Shown here piece after piece: positions 26,822-35,623 of a stretch of 64,000 nucleotides of DNA. The notes under the pieces are model-generated. The model saw only the letters and a list, made by a program, of their open reading frames with translations, was not told the origin of the DNA and did not search any database. The position numbers were made by a program, and so were the translations under genes. Position 1 is the first letter of the stretch, and each line of letters begins with the position of its first letter. Origin of the DNA: Chromobacterium subtsugae (lineage in GTDB: Bacteria; Pseudomonadota; Gammaproteobacteria; Burkholderiales; Chromobacteriaceae); NCBI RefSeq assembly GCF_001676875.1, contig NZ_JYKA01000016.1, positions 39,004 through 103,003 of the forward strand. Reading direction: 5' to 3'.

Positions 26822-28045
26822 TTACTGCCAGCGCCCCCAGCGTACCGCCAGCGAGGCCAGCGCCAGCAGCGCGGCCAGCGTGGTCACAGCCAGCCAGCCC
26901 CATTGCGCCAGCAACATGCTGCCGCACACCGCTCCGCCCGCCATGCCGATGAACACGCTGACGAACAGCACCGCGTTCAGGCGGCTGCGCGCGCCGGGGT
27001 CGATGCCGTAGACGATGGTCTGGTGCGCAATCAGCGAAGCCTGCACGCCGAGGTCGAAACCCACGGTGCCCAGGCCCAGCAGCCACAGCTGGGCGACGGG
27101 GTCCAGCAGCGGCATCAGGCACATGGCGGCGAAGGACAGCGCGCTCAGCCCCGCGCCCAGCCGGGCCACCACCGCCGGGCCGCGGCGGTCGGCCAGATGG
27201 CCGGCCATCGGCGCGGCCAGCGCGCCGGCGGCGCCGGCCAGGCCGAACGCCCCCGCGGCGGCGCTGCCCAGATGAAACGGCGCCGCGTGCAGCATCACCG
27301 CCAAGGTGGACCAGAAGGCGCTGAAGCCCATCGACAGCAAGCCTTGCGCCAGCGCCGCCTGGCGCAGGCTGGCGTGGCGGCGCAGCAGCGCCCATAGCGA
27401 AGCCAGCAGTTGGCGATAAGGCAGGGCCGTGGTCGGCGCGAACTTCGGCAGCCACAGCCAGGCGGACACGCCGATCAGCGCCACCCCGCCGGCCGCCAGC
27501 ATGAACATGCTGCGCCAGCCCCAGTGCCCGGCCACCACGCCGCTCACCACCCGCGACAGCAAGATCCCCATCAGCAGGCCGGTCATCACCGTGCCCACCA
27601 CCTTGCCGCGCCGCTGTTCATGCGCCAGGGTAGCCGCCGCCGGCACGATGTCCTGCGCCAGCGTGGCCGTCAGGCCGATGGCCAAGCTGGCCGCCAATAG
27701 CCAAGGAAGCGAAGGCGCCATTGAGCAGGCCAGCAGCGCCAGCACCAGCAGCGCCGCCTTGGCCAGGATGATGGCGCGCCGGTCGTGGCGGTCGCCCAGC
27801 GGGGCCAGCAGCAAAATCCCCAAGGCGTAGCCCAGCTGCGTCAGCGTCGGCACCAGGCCGATCTCACGGCTGCCGGCGCCAATGTCGGCGGCCAGAATGC
27901 CCAGCATGGGCTGGCTGTAATACAACGAGGCCACCGACAGCCCCGCGCCGGCGGCCAGCAGGAAAGTCAGCGCCTTGCCAGGCTGGTCGGCGCGCGACGG
28001 CGCGGCGGCCAAAATCTGGTCATGCGTTTTTTGGATGGAAGTCAT
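26822..28045 (-). CDS. MFS transporter, drug/sugar-efflux type
   Basis: The 407-residue protein has 12 predicted transmembrane helices and the motif A-like loop LAPLGDRHDRRAIILAK between helices 2 and 3, plus a second in the C-terminal half (GHLADRRGP). It resembles arabinose-efflux/YnfM-like exporters. The start at 28045 has GGAG upstream; an ATG 13 codons earlier is possible. It is divergent from a LysR regulator with a 95-bp gap, a common regulator-exporter pairing. Confidence 0.9.
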   Translation of the reverse strand: MTSIQKTHDQILAAAPSRADQPGKALTFLLAAGAGLSVASLYYSQPMLGILAADIGAGSREIGLVPTLTQLGYALGILLLAPLGDRHDRRAIILAKAALLVLALLACSMAPSLPWLLAASLAIGLTATLAQDIVPAAATLAHEQRRGKVVGTVMTGLLMGILLSRVVSGVVAGHWGWRSMFMLAAGGVALIGVSAWLWLPKFAPTTALPYRQLLASLWALLRRHASLRQAALAQGLLSMGFSAFWSTLAVMLHAAPFHLGSAAAGAFGLAGAAGALAAPMAGHLADRRGPAVVARLGAGLSALSFAAMCLMPLLDPVAQLWLLGLGTVGFDLGVQASLIAHQTIVYGIDPGARSRLNAVLFVSVFIGMAGGAVCGSMLLAQWGWLAVTTLAALLALASLAVRWGRWQ

Positions 28046-28140
28046 CGGGGTGGGCTCCGTTTCACGAATGCCCGCAGTGTGCATGCCGCCGCGCTGCGAT
28101 GGTAGTGGGCCGCCGCGCAGATTTGTTATACATTTTACGT

Positions 28141-29109
28141 ATGAAAAAACCCATCATCAGCGATCTGTACCCGCAGCCGGGCGTCAGCCTGCCGGCCAGC
28201 GCCGGCGACCGGCTGGAACTGATGCAGACCTTCGTCCGCATCGTCGAGGCCGGCAATCTGTCGGCGGCGGCCCAGCAACTGGGCACCACCCAGCCGACCA
28301 TCAGCCGCCGGCTGCAGGCGCTGGAAAAATCGCTGGGAATGAAGCTGTTGCAGCGCTCCACCCACAGCATGCGGCTGACCGACGACGGCGAACGCTGCTT
28401 CGCCCGCGCCAAGGAGCTGCTGGCCGGCTGGGCCGCCTTCGAATCCGACCTCAGGGGCGCGCGCGAAGAGCCGGAGGGCATGCTGCGGGTGGTGGCGCCG
28501 CACGCCTTCGGCCAGGAAAGGCTGGTACGGCCGCTGGCCGATTATCTGCAGCGCTATCCGCGCATGAAGGTGGAGTGGTTGCTGCACGACGACAGCGCGG
28601 CGCAGGACTTCATCGCCGCCGGCATAGACTGCGCGATCCAGGTCGGCGAGGTGACCGATTCGTCGCTGGTGGCGATCAAGCTGGCGGAAGTGCCGCGCAT
28701 CGTGGTGGCGTCGCCGGCGCTGCTGGCGGGCGGACCCATCCCGCAAACCCCGGCCGAGCTGGCCGGCCTGCCGTGGCTGGCGCTGCGCACCTACTACCGC
28801 CACGAAATCCGCCTGCGCCGCGTCGACGGCGAAGAAGAGGCACGCCTGCCGATAGAGCCGCGCCTGAGCACCGACAGCCTGTACGCGCTGCGCAGCGCGG
28901 CGCTGATGGGGCTGGGGGTCGGCGTGGGTTCGGCCTGGGTGATGACGGAAGACCTGGCCGCCGGCCGCCTGATCCAGCTGACGCCGGACTGGCAGGCCGC
29001 GCCGCTGCCGGTCAGCCTGGTGTATCCGTACAGCCGTTTTTATCCGGCGCGGCTGCGCGGCTTCGTGGAGGTGATGCGCGCCGCGCTGCCCGACGCGATC
29101 CGCGATTAG
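28141..29109 (+). CDS. LysR-family regulator of the adjacent exporter
   Basis: The 322-residue protein has an N-terminal winged HTH (LMQTFVRIVEAGNLSAAAQQLGTTQPTISRRLQALEKSLG, residues 26-65) and a type 2 periplasmic-binding-like effector domain. The start at 28141 is the first ATG that fits the HTH; about 22 extra residues precede the domain. It probably controls the divergent MFS gene. Its stop overlaps the stop of the convergent lipoprotein gene by 4 bases. Confidence 0.92.
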   Translation: MKKPIISDLYPQPGVSLPASAGDRLELMQTFVRIVEAGNLSAAAQQLGTTQPTISRRLQALEKSLGMKLLQRSTHSMRLTDDGERCFARAKELLAGWAAFESDLRGAREEPEGMLRVVAPHAFGQERLVRPLADYLQRYPRMKVEWLLHDDSAAQDFIAAGIDCAIQVGEVTDSSLVAIKLAEVPRIVVASPALLAGGPIPQTPAELAGLPWLALRTYYRHEIRLRRVDGEEEARLPIEPRLSTDSLYALRSAALMGLGVGVGSAWVMTEDLAAGRLIQLTPDWQAAPLPVSLVYPYSRFYPARLRGFVEVMRAALPDAIRD

Positions 29110-29708
29110 CCGCCCGCCTCGCAGCGCGTCCGGCCGCCCAGCCGCCTGGCCAGCTCGGCCGGCCCCTTCGGCGGATCGGTCAGGAACACCCGCGCGCGCA
29201 GCTGGTAATCGATGACCGCGGTGAGGTCGCCGCAGGGCAGGAACACCAGCCGCAATGAGGCCGGATCGTCGTACTTGGGCAAGTTCAACAATACCCGGTG
29301 CGGGGTGGGCGCCTGCGGCTGCCCGCCCGGCCGCGCCGGGCTCTGCGTCCACTCCACCAGCGCCTGCAGCCCGGGGCGCCACTGCCGGGGCAGGCCGTAG
29401 CAGCAGGTGTCGGTGTGGATGCGCTGGAAAGTGGAGCCGTTGAACGACTTGCTGTCGCGGATATCGTAGACGTCGGCGTTCTCTTGCTCGCCGGCGTAGC
29501 GGTTGACCACCATCATGTAGGAGCCGTTGAAATAGACATCGCGGATCCACACCTCGGGGTCGGTTGAAATCGCCGCGCCGCCCACCCCGATCTCGCCGGG
29601 GGCGATCGCCTTGTCGGCTATCACGATATAGCCGCCGCCATCCGCCGGCCAGCCGGCGCAGCCGGTCAGCCACAGCGTCAAACACCAAACCACCCATCCG
29701 AATCGCAT
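29106..29708 (-). CDS. Lipoprotein, DUF3304-like, paralogue A
   Basis: The 200-residue protein has a lipoprotein signal with lipobox LTGC about residue 17. Its body includes CCYGLPRQWRPG, a WTQSP segment and LRLVFLPCGD. It is a clear paralogue of the upstream gene at 29734: both have LP-x-QW-x-PG, WTQ-x-P and LVFLPC. The pattern resembles DUF3304 lipoproteins, often near type VI secretion genes; function unknown. The ATG at 29708 is favoured because GAGGA lies 6 bases upstream. Confidence 0.7.
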   Translation of the reverse strand: MRFGWVVWCLTLWLTGCAGWPADGGGYIVIADKAIAPGEIGVGGAAISTDPEVWIRDVYFNGSYMMVVNRYAGEQENADVYDIRDSKSFNGSTFQRIHTDTCCYGLPRQWRPGLQALVEWTQSPARPGGQPQAPTPHRVLLNLPKYDDPASLRLVFLPCGDLTAVIDYQLRARVFLTDPPKGPAELARRLGGRTRCEAGG

Positions 29709-29733
29709 GTTCATTCCTCGCCCAAGCTCCCTG

Positions 29734-30333
29734 TCACTCGCCGGCCCGCGGCGGCTGGCAATCGCCGGCCGCGCCCAAGCGGCGGCGGATTTCTGCCTCA
29801 TACGCCTGGCCGCCGGGCAAATTCCCCATCACGCGGCGAATGTCTGCGGCGTCGATCAGCACGGCGACGCGCTTGCATGGCAGGAACACCAGCTCCAAAT
29901 GATACGGGCTGGCGTAGCGCGGCACCTCGACATTCAGCGCCAGCAGCACGCGGTTGTTGTCATGCATATCGCGCCAGTGATCGAGCTCGCGGGTGGTCGT
30001 GCCGCCCGGCCCGTACGGCGGGCGCTTGCTGCCATCCGCATTGCGTTCGGGGCTGGGGTCCTGCGTCCATTTGACGATGGCGCGCCGACCCGGCTGCCAT
30101 TGCTCGGGCAGCCACACGCTGCAGGTGTCGCCGCTGCTGCTGCACACGCTGTTGCCGTCGAAGCTGGCGAACAGCACCTGGGAGGATGGATCGACATTGA
30201 CGAAGGTGGCGGAAACCAGCTTGCGCTTGGCCGATTCCGGCGTTTGGCACGCCGCCAGGCCGGCGCAGACCGTCAGCCACAATAGTTTTTTCGCAAACGC
30301 TTTCCAATCAGGCAAAACCGCCCTCCCCTTCAT
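29734..30333 (-). CDS. Lipoprotein, DUF3304-like, paralogue B
   Basis: The 199-residue protein has a lipoprotein signal ending in CAGLAAC and shares LPEQWQPG, KWTQDP and LELVFLPC with its downstream neighbour, so the two arose by tandem duplication. An alternative start is the TTG at about 30318, because AAGGGGAGGG lies just upstream of it and the signal peptide would then be of usual length. It lies 60 bases after the PLP-enzyme gene, on the same strand. Confidence 0.65.
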   Translation of the reverse strand: MKGRAVLPDWKAFAKKLLWLTVCAGLAACQTPESAKRKLVSATFVNVDPSSQVLFASFDGNSVCSSSGDTCSVWLPEQWQPGRRAIVKWTQDPSPERNADGSKRPPYGPGGTTTRELDHWRDMHDNNRVLLALNVEVPRYASPYHLELVFLPCKRVAVLIDAADIRRVMGNLPGGQAYEAEIRRRLGAAGDCQPPRAGE

Positions 30334-30393
30334 CGCCGCCAGCCGGCTGAAACCAGCGCCCGATGATAATCCAAAGCGCCGCTGGCGGCACCG

Positions 30394-31683
30394 TCACGCC
30401 GTCGCCGGAAACGGCTGCCACATCTCGACGATGCGGCCGTCCTGGTACACGGCGATGGCGCCGAACTGCTGCAGCACCGCCTCGCTCTGGCGCGGGCGGA
30501 AAAACACCGTGTCGTCGACCTTCAGCGCCTGCCGGCCGGAACCCAGCAACACCTGTTGATTCGACGACGCGCCATACAGCGCGCTGCCGGCCAGCCCCGG
30601 CGGCGAAACCGGATCGGCCAGCCAGTTGCCGCCATAGAGAAAGTAGGCGCGCCGCGCGTTGACGTCCCAGGCGCGCAGCAGCCCGCCCAGCCACTCGACG
30701 CCGTAGGGCAGTTGGAAACGCGGCAACGCCTTCAGCACCGGCGCGGCGATGAAACAGGCCGGCAGCAGGTCGGCCAGCAGCGCGCTGTCGAAATCGCCGG
30801 GCTTCACCAGCGCCGAGCCCAGCGCCACCTCGTTCTCCACCCCGGAGCCGTCGTACAGCCGGTAGGTCGGCGAGCCGCCGGCATTGAAGCAAGGGCTGCC
30901 GGAGCCGGCCATCAGCCCCGGCCAGGCCTTGATTTGCTCGGCGAAGCCGGCGTACGCCTGCCGCGCATGGGCGTGCGCCCGAGCGCGCAGGCCGGGCAGA
31001 TCGGGCAGCTTGGCGACGTGGGCGTCGTAGCCCATCAACCCGGCCCATTGCAGCCGGGGCTCGGAACGCAGGATGTCCAGCATCGCCCGCATCTCGTCGC
31101 CGCCGGCGATGCCGCCGCGGTGCAGGCCGACGTCTATCTCGAAATTGACGCGCAGCCGCAGCCGCTGCGCCCGCGCCAGCTCGCGGTATTGCGCCAGCCG
31201 TTGCGGGGTGTCGACCAGCCATTGCAGCTGCCGCTCGGGCTGAAAAGCGCCGGGCGGGAAACCGCGGTAGAAGGCCAGCGCGGCGGCGGCTGGCAGCGGC
31301 TTGCCCAGCAAAATGTCGTGGTCGCCCTCCGCCATCGCCAACAGCTGCGGCAAGCTGAACAACATGTGCCGGCGAGTGCCGGCCAGCGCCGCCGCCTCGC
31401 GCAACAGCGCCGGACACGGCAGCGATTTCACCACCAGCCGCAGCGGGATGCGGCCGTTCAGATTGCGCAGCACCTGGCCGACGTTGGCGCGCAGCCGCTC
31501 CCGGTCCAGCACCAGCGTCGGCGTGGCGATGCCGGCCGCGCGCAACGCGGCCGACAACTGGCGGAAATAACCATCGTGCGGGCTGCCGCGCTCGCCGGGG
31601 CGCAACGAACCTAGCAACGCCGCCGCGCCGGCCGCGCCGCCTGCGGCCAATAGCTGGCGCCGGCTCCACTGCGGCCGCTTCAT
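30394..31683 (-). CDS. Tat-exported PLP enzyme, alanine racemase/D-threonine aldolase-like fold
   Basis: The 429-residue protein starts with a twin-arginine signal (SRRQLLAAGGAAGAAALLG). The mature part has a fold-type III PLP domain: TPTLVLDRERLRANV leads to the PLP lysine in VVKSLPCP (K86), as in the DSD1/D-threonine-aldolase family. The C-terminal beta domain contains VDDTVFFRPRQSEA, typical of that family. A periplasmic PLP enzyme of this class is unusual. Its ATG overlaps the stop of the flavoprotein gene by 4 bases, so the two are coupled. Substrate unknown. Confidence 0.8.
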   Translation of the reverse strand: MKRPQWSRRQLLAAGGAAGAAALLGSLRPGERGSPHDGYFRQLSAALRAAGIATPTLVLDRERLRANVGQVLRNLNGRIPLRLVVKSLPCPALLREAAALAGTRRHMLFSLPQLLAMAEGDHDILLGKPLPAAAALAFYRGFPPGAFQPERQLQWLVDTPQRLAQYRELARAQRLRLRVNFEIDVGLHRGGIAGGDEMRAMLDILRSEPRLQWAGLMGYDAHVAKLPDLPGLRARAHAHARQAYAGFAEQIKAWPGLMAGSGSPCFNAGGSPTYRLYDGSGVENEVALGSALVKPGDFDSALLADLLPACFIAAPVLKALPRFQLPYGVEWLGGLLRAWDVNARRAYFLYGGNWLADPVSPPGLAGSALYGASSNQQVLLGSGRQALKVDDTVFFRPRQSEAVLQQFGAIAVYQDGRIVEMWQPFPATA

Positions 31684-33062
31684 GTCCTTATCCCGAACAC
31701 CCGGCGCAGGTGCGGGTTGAGCAGCCGTCCGTCCGGGTCCAACTCACGCCGCAGCTGCAAGAAGTCGTTCCAGCGCGGGTAGAGGGCGGCGAAATCCGCC
31801 GCCTGGTGCGCATGCAGCTTGCCCCAGTGCGGCCGGCCCTGGTATTTGCGGAAGATGGGCGCGATGTCGCTCACCAGGTAATCGCAAGCCTCGCCGGCCG
31901 CCGCGTGCACGGCGATGGAGCAGGAGTCGCGCTGGTAAAAGGGGCTGAGCCAGGCGTCGTCGGCCTGGACGAAGCGAAACTCCATCGGAAAGAACACCTC
32001 GTTGCGACGCTCCAGCCGGCTGATCACCGCGCGCGCGCAGGCGATGCCGGCCTCGCGCGGCACATGGCATTCCGACTCGTTGAAACGCGTCGGCCTGGCG
32101 GTGGACAGCAGCCGCCAGGACTTGTCCCGCGCCTGCTCGACCAGCCCCGGGTCTATCAGTTTGCGCGCCACCCAGCGCCGCAGCTCGGGCGCGCGGCCCA
32201 GCCAGTCGCGCAGCCGGCGCAATTCGCGCAGCATGTCTTCATCCTGCGAATCCGGATGCGATACCGCGCCATCGGCGCTGATGTCGTGGGTGATGGCGGC
32301 GGCGTAACCGGTGAAGGGCAGATAGAAGAATTCGAAATGGCGGTGCCGCCGCGCCAGTTCCGGCGCCGCCTCCAGCATCTCGCCCACCGGTTTCAGCCAG
32401 AGCCGGCGCCGCAGCGAATACGCCGGCACCACCCGGATGCCGGCCTCGACTATCACCCCCAGGCAGCCCAGCGACACCCGCGCCGCCTGCAGCAGCTCCG
32501 GCTGCCGCTCCAGGCTGCATGCCAGCGCCTCTCCGGCCGGAGTCAGCAGCCGCAGCGACAGCACGTCGGCATGCAGCGCCGGCAGCTGCGCGCCGGTGCC
32601 GTGGGTGGCGGTGCTGATGGCGCCGGCGAAAGTCTGCGCGTCCACGTCCGGCAGATTGCGCAGCGCCAGGCCATGGCCATCCAGCTGGCGCGACAACTGC
32701 GACAGCCGGGTGCCGGCCAGCACGGTGGCGGTCAGCGCCTGCTGGTCCTGCGTTTTCAGGCCGGACATCCGGTCGAGCGACACCAGCCGGCCGCCGGTGG
32801 GCACCAGCGGCGAAAACGAATGGCCGGAGCCGACGCAGCGCAGCGGGCCGCCGCCGCGCAGCAGCGCCGCCAGTTCGGCTTCGTCGGCCGGCGTGGCCAG
32901 CGCCTGCGCCCGGCACTGGTTGAGGCCGCTCCAGCTGCGCCACAGATAAGCGCCGGCAGGCTTGGCCGCGGCTGGCGCGCCGGGGCGAGCCGCCAGCCCG
33001 GCCAGCATGGCGGCGCCGCCCAGCTGCAGCCAGCGGCGGCGAGTGACGGCGGCCGGCTTCAT
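31680..33062 (-). CDS. Tat-exported FAD oxidoreductase, aldonolactone-oxidase (ALO) type
   Basis: The 460-residue protein begins with a Tat signal (RRRWLQLGGAAML, residues 8-20). It has a PCMH-type FAD domain with VGSGHSFSPLVPT (77-89), where H81 is a likely covalent FAD site, and a C-terminal ALO domain ending with HWGKLH and DPDGRLLNPHLRRVFG. Relatives oxidise sugar lactones or alditols. It overlaps the cytochrome gene upstream and the PLP gene downstream by 4 bases each, which suggests that the cytochrome is its electron acceptor. The start at 33062 removes a long spurious extension. Confidence 0.87.
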   Translation of the reverse strand: MKPAAVTRRRWLQLGGAAMLAGLAARPGAPAAAKPAGAYLWRSWSGLNQCRAQALATPADEAELAALLRGGGPLRCVGSGHSFSPLVPTGGRLVSLDRMSGLKTQDQQALTATVLAGTRLSQLSRQLDGHGLALRNLPDVDAQTFAGAISTATHGTGAQLPALHADVLSLRLLTPAGEALACSLERQPELLQAARVSLGCLGVIVEAGIRVVPAYSLRRRLWLKPVGEMLEAAPELARRHRHFEFFYLPFTGYAAAITHDISADGAVSHPDSQDEDMLRELRRLRDWLGRAPELRRWVARKLIDPGLVEQARDKSWRLLSTARPTRFNESECHVPREAGIACARAVISRLERRNEVFFPMEFRFVQADDAWLSPFYQRDSCSIAVHAAAGEACDYLVSDIAPIFRKYQGRPHWGKLHAHQAADFAALYPRWNDFLQLRRELDPDGRLLNPHLRRVFGIRT

Positions 33063-33442
33063 GAACGCGCTCCCGCCGCCGCGCCGGCCATGAAGACGAT
33101 CAGGCGCCGCAGCTCCTCGTCGCTGCAGTCGTTGCAATACCCCATCGCCGGCATCGTCTTGAAACCGTCGCGCGCGTGCGCGAGCAAAACCGGCATGCCC
33201 TGCCGCAGCCGCGGCGCCCAGGCCGCGGCGAAGGCGGTCAGCGGCGCCTGGCTGGCCGCCGCGCCATGGCAGCCCAGGCAGGAGCGCTCGTACTTTTCGG
33301 CCAGCCGGGCATCGGCCGGGCGCAGCGTTTCGGCTTTTTGCAGATCCGCCGATTGCGGCTTGCCGTCCTGGCAGGCCCCCAGGCAAAGCAGCGCGCCGAC
33401 GGACAGCGCGCGCCGCGCATCAAGCGCGAATGGAATGGGCAT
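33059..33442 (-). CDS. Cytochrome c5-like lipoprotein
   Basis: The 127-residue protein has a lipoprotein-like signal ending LCLGAC (C24), a single heme site CLGCH (C55, C58, H59) and a C-terminal segment MPAMGYCNDCSDEELRRL that matches the cytochrome c5 pattern, including a Met ligand (M97 or M100) and a second CxxC. It is the first gene of the operon with the flavoprotein and PLP enzyme, so it probably takes electrons from the flavoprotein in the periplasm. Confidence 0.88.
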   Translation of the reverse strand: MPIPFALDARRALSVGALLCLGACQDGKPQSADLQKAETLRPADARLAEKYERSCLGCHGAAASQAPLTAFAAAWAPRLRQGMPVLLAHARDGFKTMPAMGYCNDCSDEELRRLIVFMAGAAAGARS

Positions 33443-33719
33443 ATCGAACTCGCTCCGGATGGCGGGAGCGCAGCGCTCCCGGACAAAACCAGAGCATCGC
33501 GCATCCGCGCCGGCCGGCCCCCAGCACAAGGGACAGGTCCGCCCGCCTCCCGGCCCGCCCACCCCGTATTCGCCCTAGGTAGATACGCCGATAACAATCC
33601 GCAAGCCGCCGCTTACACTCCAGTTAACATCGCCCACCCTCGCCCTTTTGCCCGGCTCCGGCGGCCAGCCGGGCCAGCCTCCTCCGTCGCCGCCACCACC
33701 ATGCAAAGGATCCCGCGCC

Positions 33720-34697
33720 ATGACCATCCATCCCGCAGACGGCTACCCGCACACCAGCAAGCATTACGCCTATTCCGCCGGCGACCGGGCCAGGCAGTGC
33801 TTCCAGTTCGTCCGCGACATCGACGCCGCGATGCGCGCCAACTATTCCGCCAATATCGAAGCGATAGGCCGCAACATCTATCCCATCCTGTTCGCCGAAT
33901 CCACCTTCGACGGCGGCCGCTACACGCTGGTGGTGAATCCCGACATCCGCCACGTCAAGGAAAACGTCTGTCCGATCTACGACCAGTGCAAGGCGATCTC
34001 GCACATTCCGCTGGGCATCTACTCCATCCTGTCCGCCTACCAGTGCGACTCCACCCTGCAGCAGTGGGCGCCGGCGCTGGCCGCCTACCATGACCAGATC
34101 CAGCATGTGCACGACCATCTGGACGAGCTGGAATGGCCGGATGCCGGCATCAGGCAGGCCAACCGCGAGATCCTGCACGCGTCGCTGCATTTCATCCGCC
34201 ACACGCTGGAGCGCGGCCGCTACGATATGGAGGAGTTCAGCCACTACTCGCGCAAGCTCACCGCGCAGATCGTGCTGAACCAGACCACCGCCGCGCAGAA
34301 CCAGGTGCGGGTGATGTCCGACACGCTGCGCGAATGGAAGGCGATGCTGGGCGACCGGTGGCGCGATCTCTACGTGGTGGTGTCGGCGCTGTGGACGCTG
34401 TCGCAGGAGAGCGCGCACGAGGAGATCATCGGCGCCTTCATGGACGAAGACCGCCGCGAAACCCACATGATTGTTTCGGAGACGCCGCATTCGGTGGACG
34501 ACGCCCAGGCGCTGCTGGGCCGCATCGTCGGCGACCGCATCATGGCGGAGATGGTGTTCTCGCCGCACGGCACCGAGACCGAGAAGGAAAACATCTATTC
34601 GCTGTCCACCAAGCGCGACCTGCTGTCGCAAGCCATTGAAAAAGCCATCGCCGAAGGCGCGGGCGGCACCGCCGTCTGCCCCCACCTGTCGCGCTGA
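33720..34697 (+). CDS. Unknown 325-residue protein
   Basis: The protein is soluble, without signal peptide or transmembrane segments, and rich in His, Asp, Arg and Tyr in its middle (for example YHDQIQHVHDHLDELEW). A helix-rich region follows (about 140-240). No family is recognised. AAGGA lies upstream of the ATG at 33720. It is divergent from the cytochrome operon with a 277-base gap that shows no other gene, and is followed by a CCGGCCCC/GGGGCCGG hairpin without a T-run. Confidence 0.75.
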   Translation: MTIHPADGYPHTSKHYAYSAGDRARQCFQFVRDIDAAMRANYSANIEAIGRNIYPILFAESTFDGGRYTLVVNPDIRHVKENVCPIYDQCKAISHIPLGIYSILSAYQCDSTLQQWAPALAAYHDQIQHVHDHLDELEWPDAGIRQANREILHASLHFIRHTLERGRYDMEEFSHYSRKLTAQIVLNQTTAAQNQVRVMSDTLREWKAMLGDRWRDLYVVVSALWTLSQESAHEEIIGAFMDEDRRETHMIVSETPHSVDDAQALLGRIVGDRIMAEMVFSPHGTETEKENIYSLSTKRDLLSQAIEKAIAEGAGGTAVCPHLSR

Positions 34698-34910
34698 GCC
34701 GCATCCGGCCCCGCCCGGGGCCGGGTCGAGCGCCGCCGTGTCCGTCCCCCATCCCTAAAAGCCGGCGCGGCCGCGCCGCCGTACATGCTGTTACGGTTAT
34801 GAACAGATACAAACAGCAATCAGTCGTCGCGGTTTCTTTGCGGCTGCGAAACAAAATGCCGCCATAGTGCAAGCATACGCAATGCGCGTTCCAACAAAAG
34901 GAAGCATGCC

Positions 34911-35336
34911 ATGAAACACGTGATGACAGCCGCGGCGCTGATCGCCGCCTCCCTGACCAGCCTGCCCAGCCAGGCCGCCGATGTCGGCGTTTCCATCAGC
35001 GTCGGCCAGCCCGGCTTCTACGGCCAGATCGACATCGGCGGCTACCCGCCGCCGCAAGTGGTCTATCCGCAGCCGGTGATCATACAGCCGGTGCCAGTCG
35101 GCCTGCCGCCGCTGTACCTGCGGGTGCCGCCCGGCCACATGAAGCACTGGGACCGCCACTGCCGCGAATACCATGCCTGCGGCCGCCGAGTCTTCTTCGT
35201 CCGCGACGACTGGTACAACCGCGTCTACGTGCCGCACTACCAGCAGCGCCATTTCCCGCATCATGACGGCTACGAGCACCGCGACCACCACGAAGAGCAT
35301 CGCGACGAACATCGCGACTACCCGCGCGACCGCTAA
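34911..35336 (+). CDS. His-rich secreted protein
   Basis: The 141-residue protein has a signal peptide (MKHVMTAAALIAASLTSLPSQA, cleavage after about residue 22), a VGVSISVGQPGFYGQIDIGG segment common to uncharacterised betaproteobacterial periplasmic proteins, a Pro/Val-rich middle, two cysteines (CREYHAC) and a C-terminal tail of alternating His, Asp, Glu and Arg that could bind metal. AAAAGGAAG precedes the ATG. Function unknown. Confidence 0.78.
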   Translation: MKHVMTAAALIAASLTSLPSQAADVGVSISVGQPGFYGQIDIGGYPPPQVVYPQPVIIQPVPVGLPPLYLRVPPGHMKHWDRHCREYHACGRRVFFVRDDWYNRVYVPHYQQRHFPHHDGYEHRDHHEEHRDEHRDYPRDR

Positions 35337-35353
35337 GCCCCGCCGCGCCGTCC

Positions 35354-35397
35354 AGCCGGACCGCCGCCCAGCCCAGCTGGCGGCCGTCCGGCTTTTC
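35354..35397 (+). terminator. Terminator of the His-rich protein gene
   Basis: AGCCGGAC-c-GCCGCC / GGCGGC-c-GTCCGGCT forms a long stem ending in TTTTC, 18 bases after the stop. Confidence 0.75.
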
Positions 35398-35441
35398 ATC
35401 GTACGGACGGCGCGCGCTTCATAGAAATTAACCACGCCGCA

Positions 35442-35520
35442 TTGGCATGAACCCGCCGCCAGCGCGCCAAAGCCGAAGCATCGCGCCCAATCCGCGCCGC
35501 CATCGCCGAGTTCATGCCAA
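35442..35520. promoter_or_regulatory. 11-bp inverted repeat upstream of the outer-membrane protein gene
   Basis: TTGGCATGAAC (35442-35452) and GTTCATGCCAA (35510-35520) are perfect inverted copies 57 bp apart, about 104 bp upstream of the barrel gene. They could be paired operator half-sites or a long stem in the leader. No gene lies between. Confidence 0.45.
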
Positions 35521-35623
35521 ACCGCCGCTGCCGACGGCGGGAGTGCGGCGTTTTGCCGCAGGCCGGCGCTGGAACAGATGCGCATACTTTCGCTGCGCAT
35601 GACATCTAAAAAGGGGGAAAACC

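Noticed and set aside
33063..33386. Long N-terminal extension of the aldonolactone-oxidase-like gene
   Set aside because: It overlaps the cytochrome gene in another frame, whereas the ATG at 33062 gives a proper Tat signal and a 4-base overlap.
34705..34724. CCGGCCCC/GGGGCCGG hairpin after the unknown 325-residue gene as a terminator
   Set aside because: There is no T-run after the stem, so intrinsic termination is not supported.
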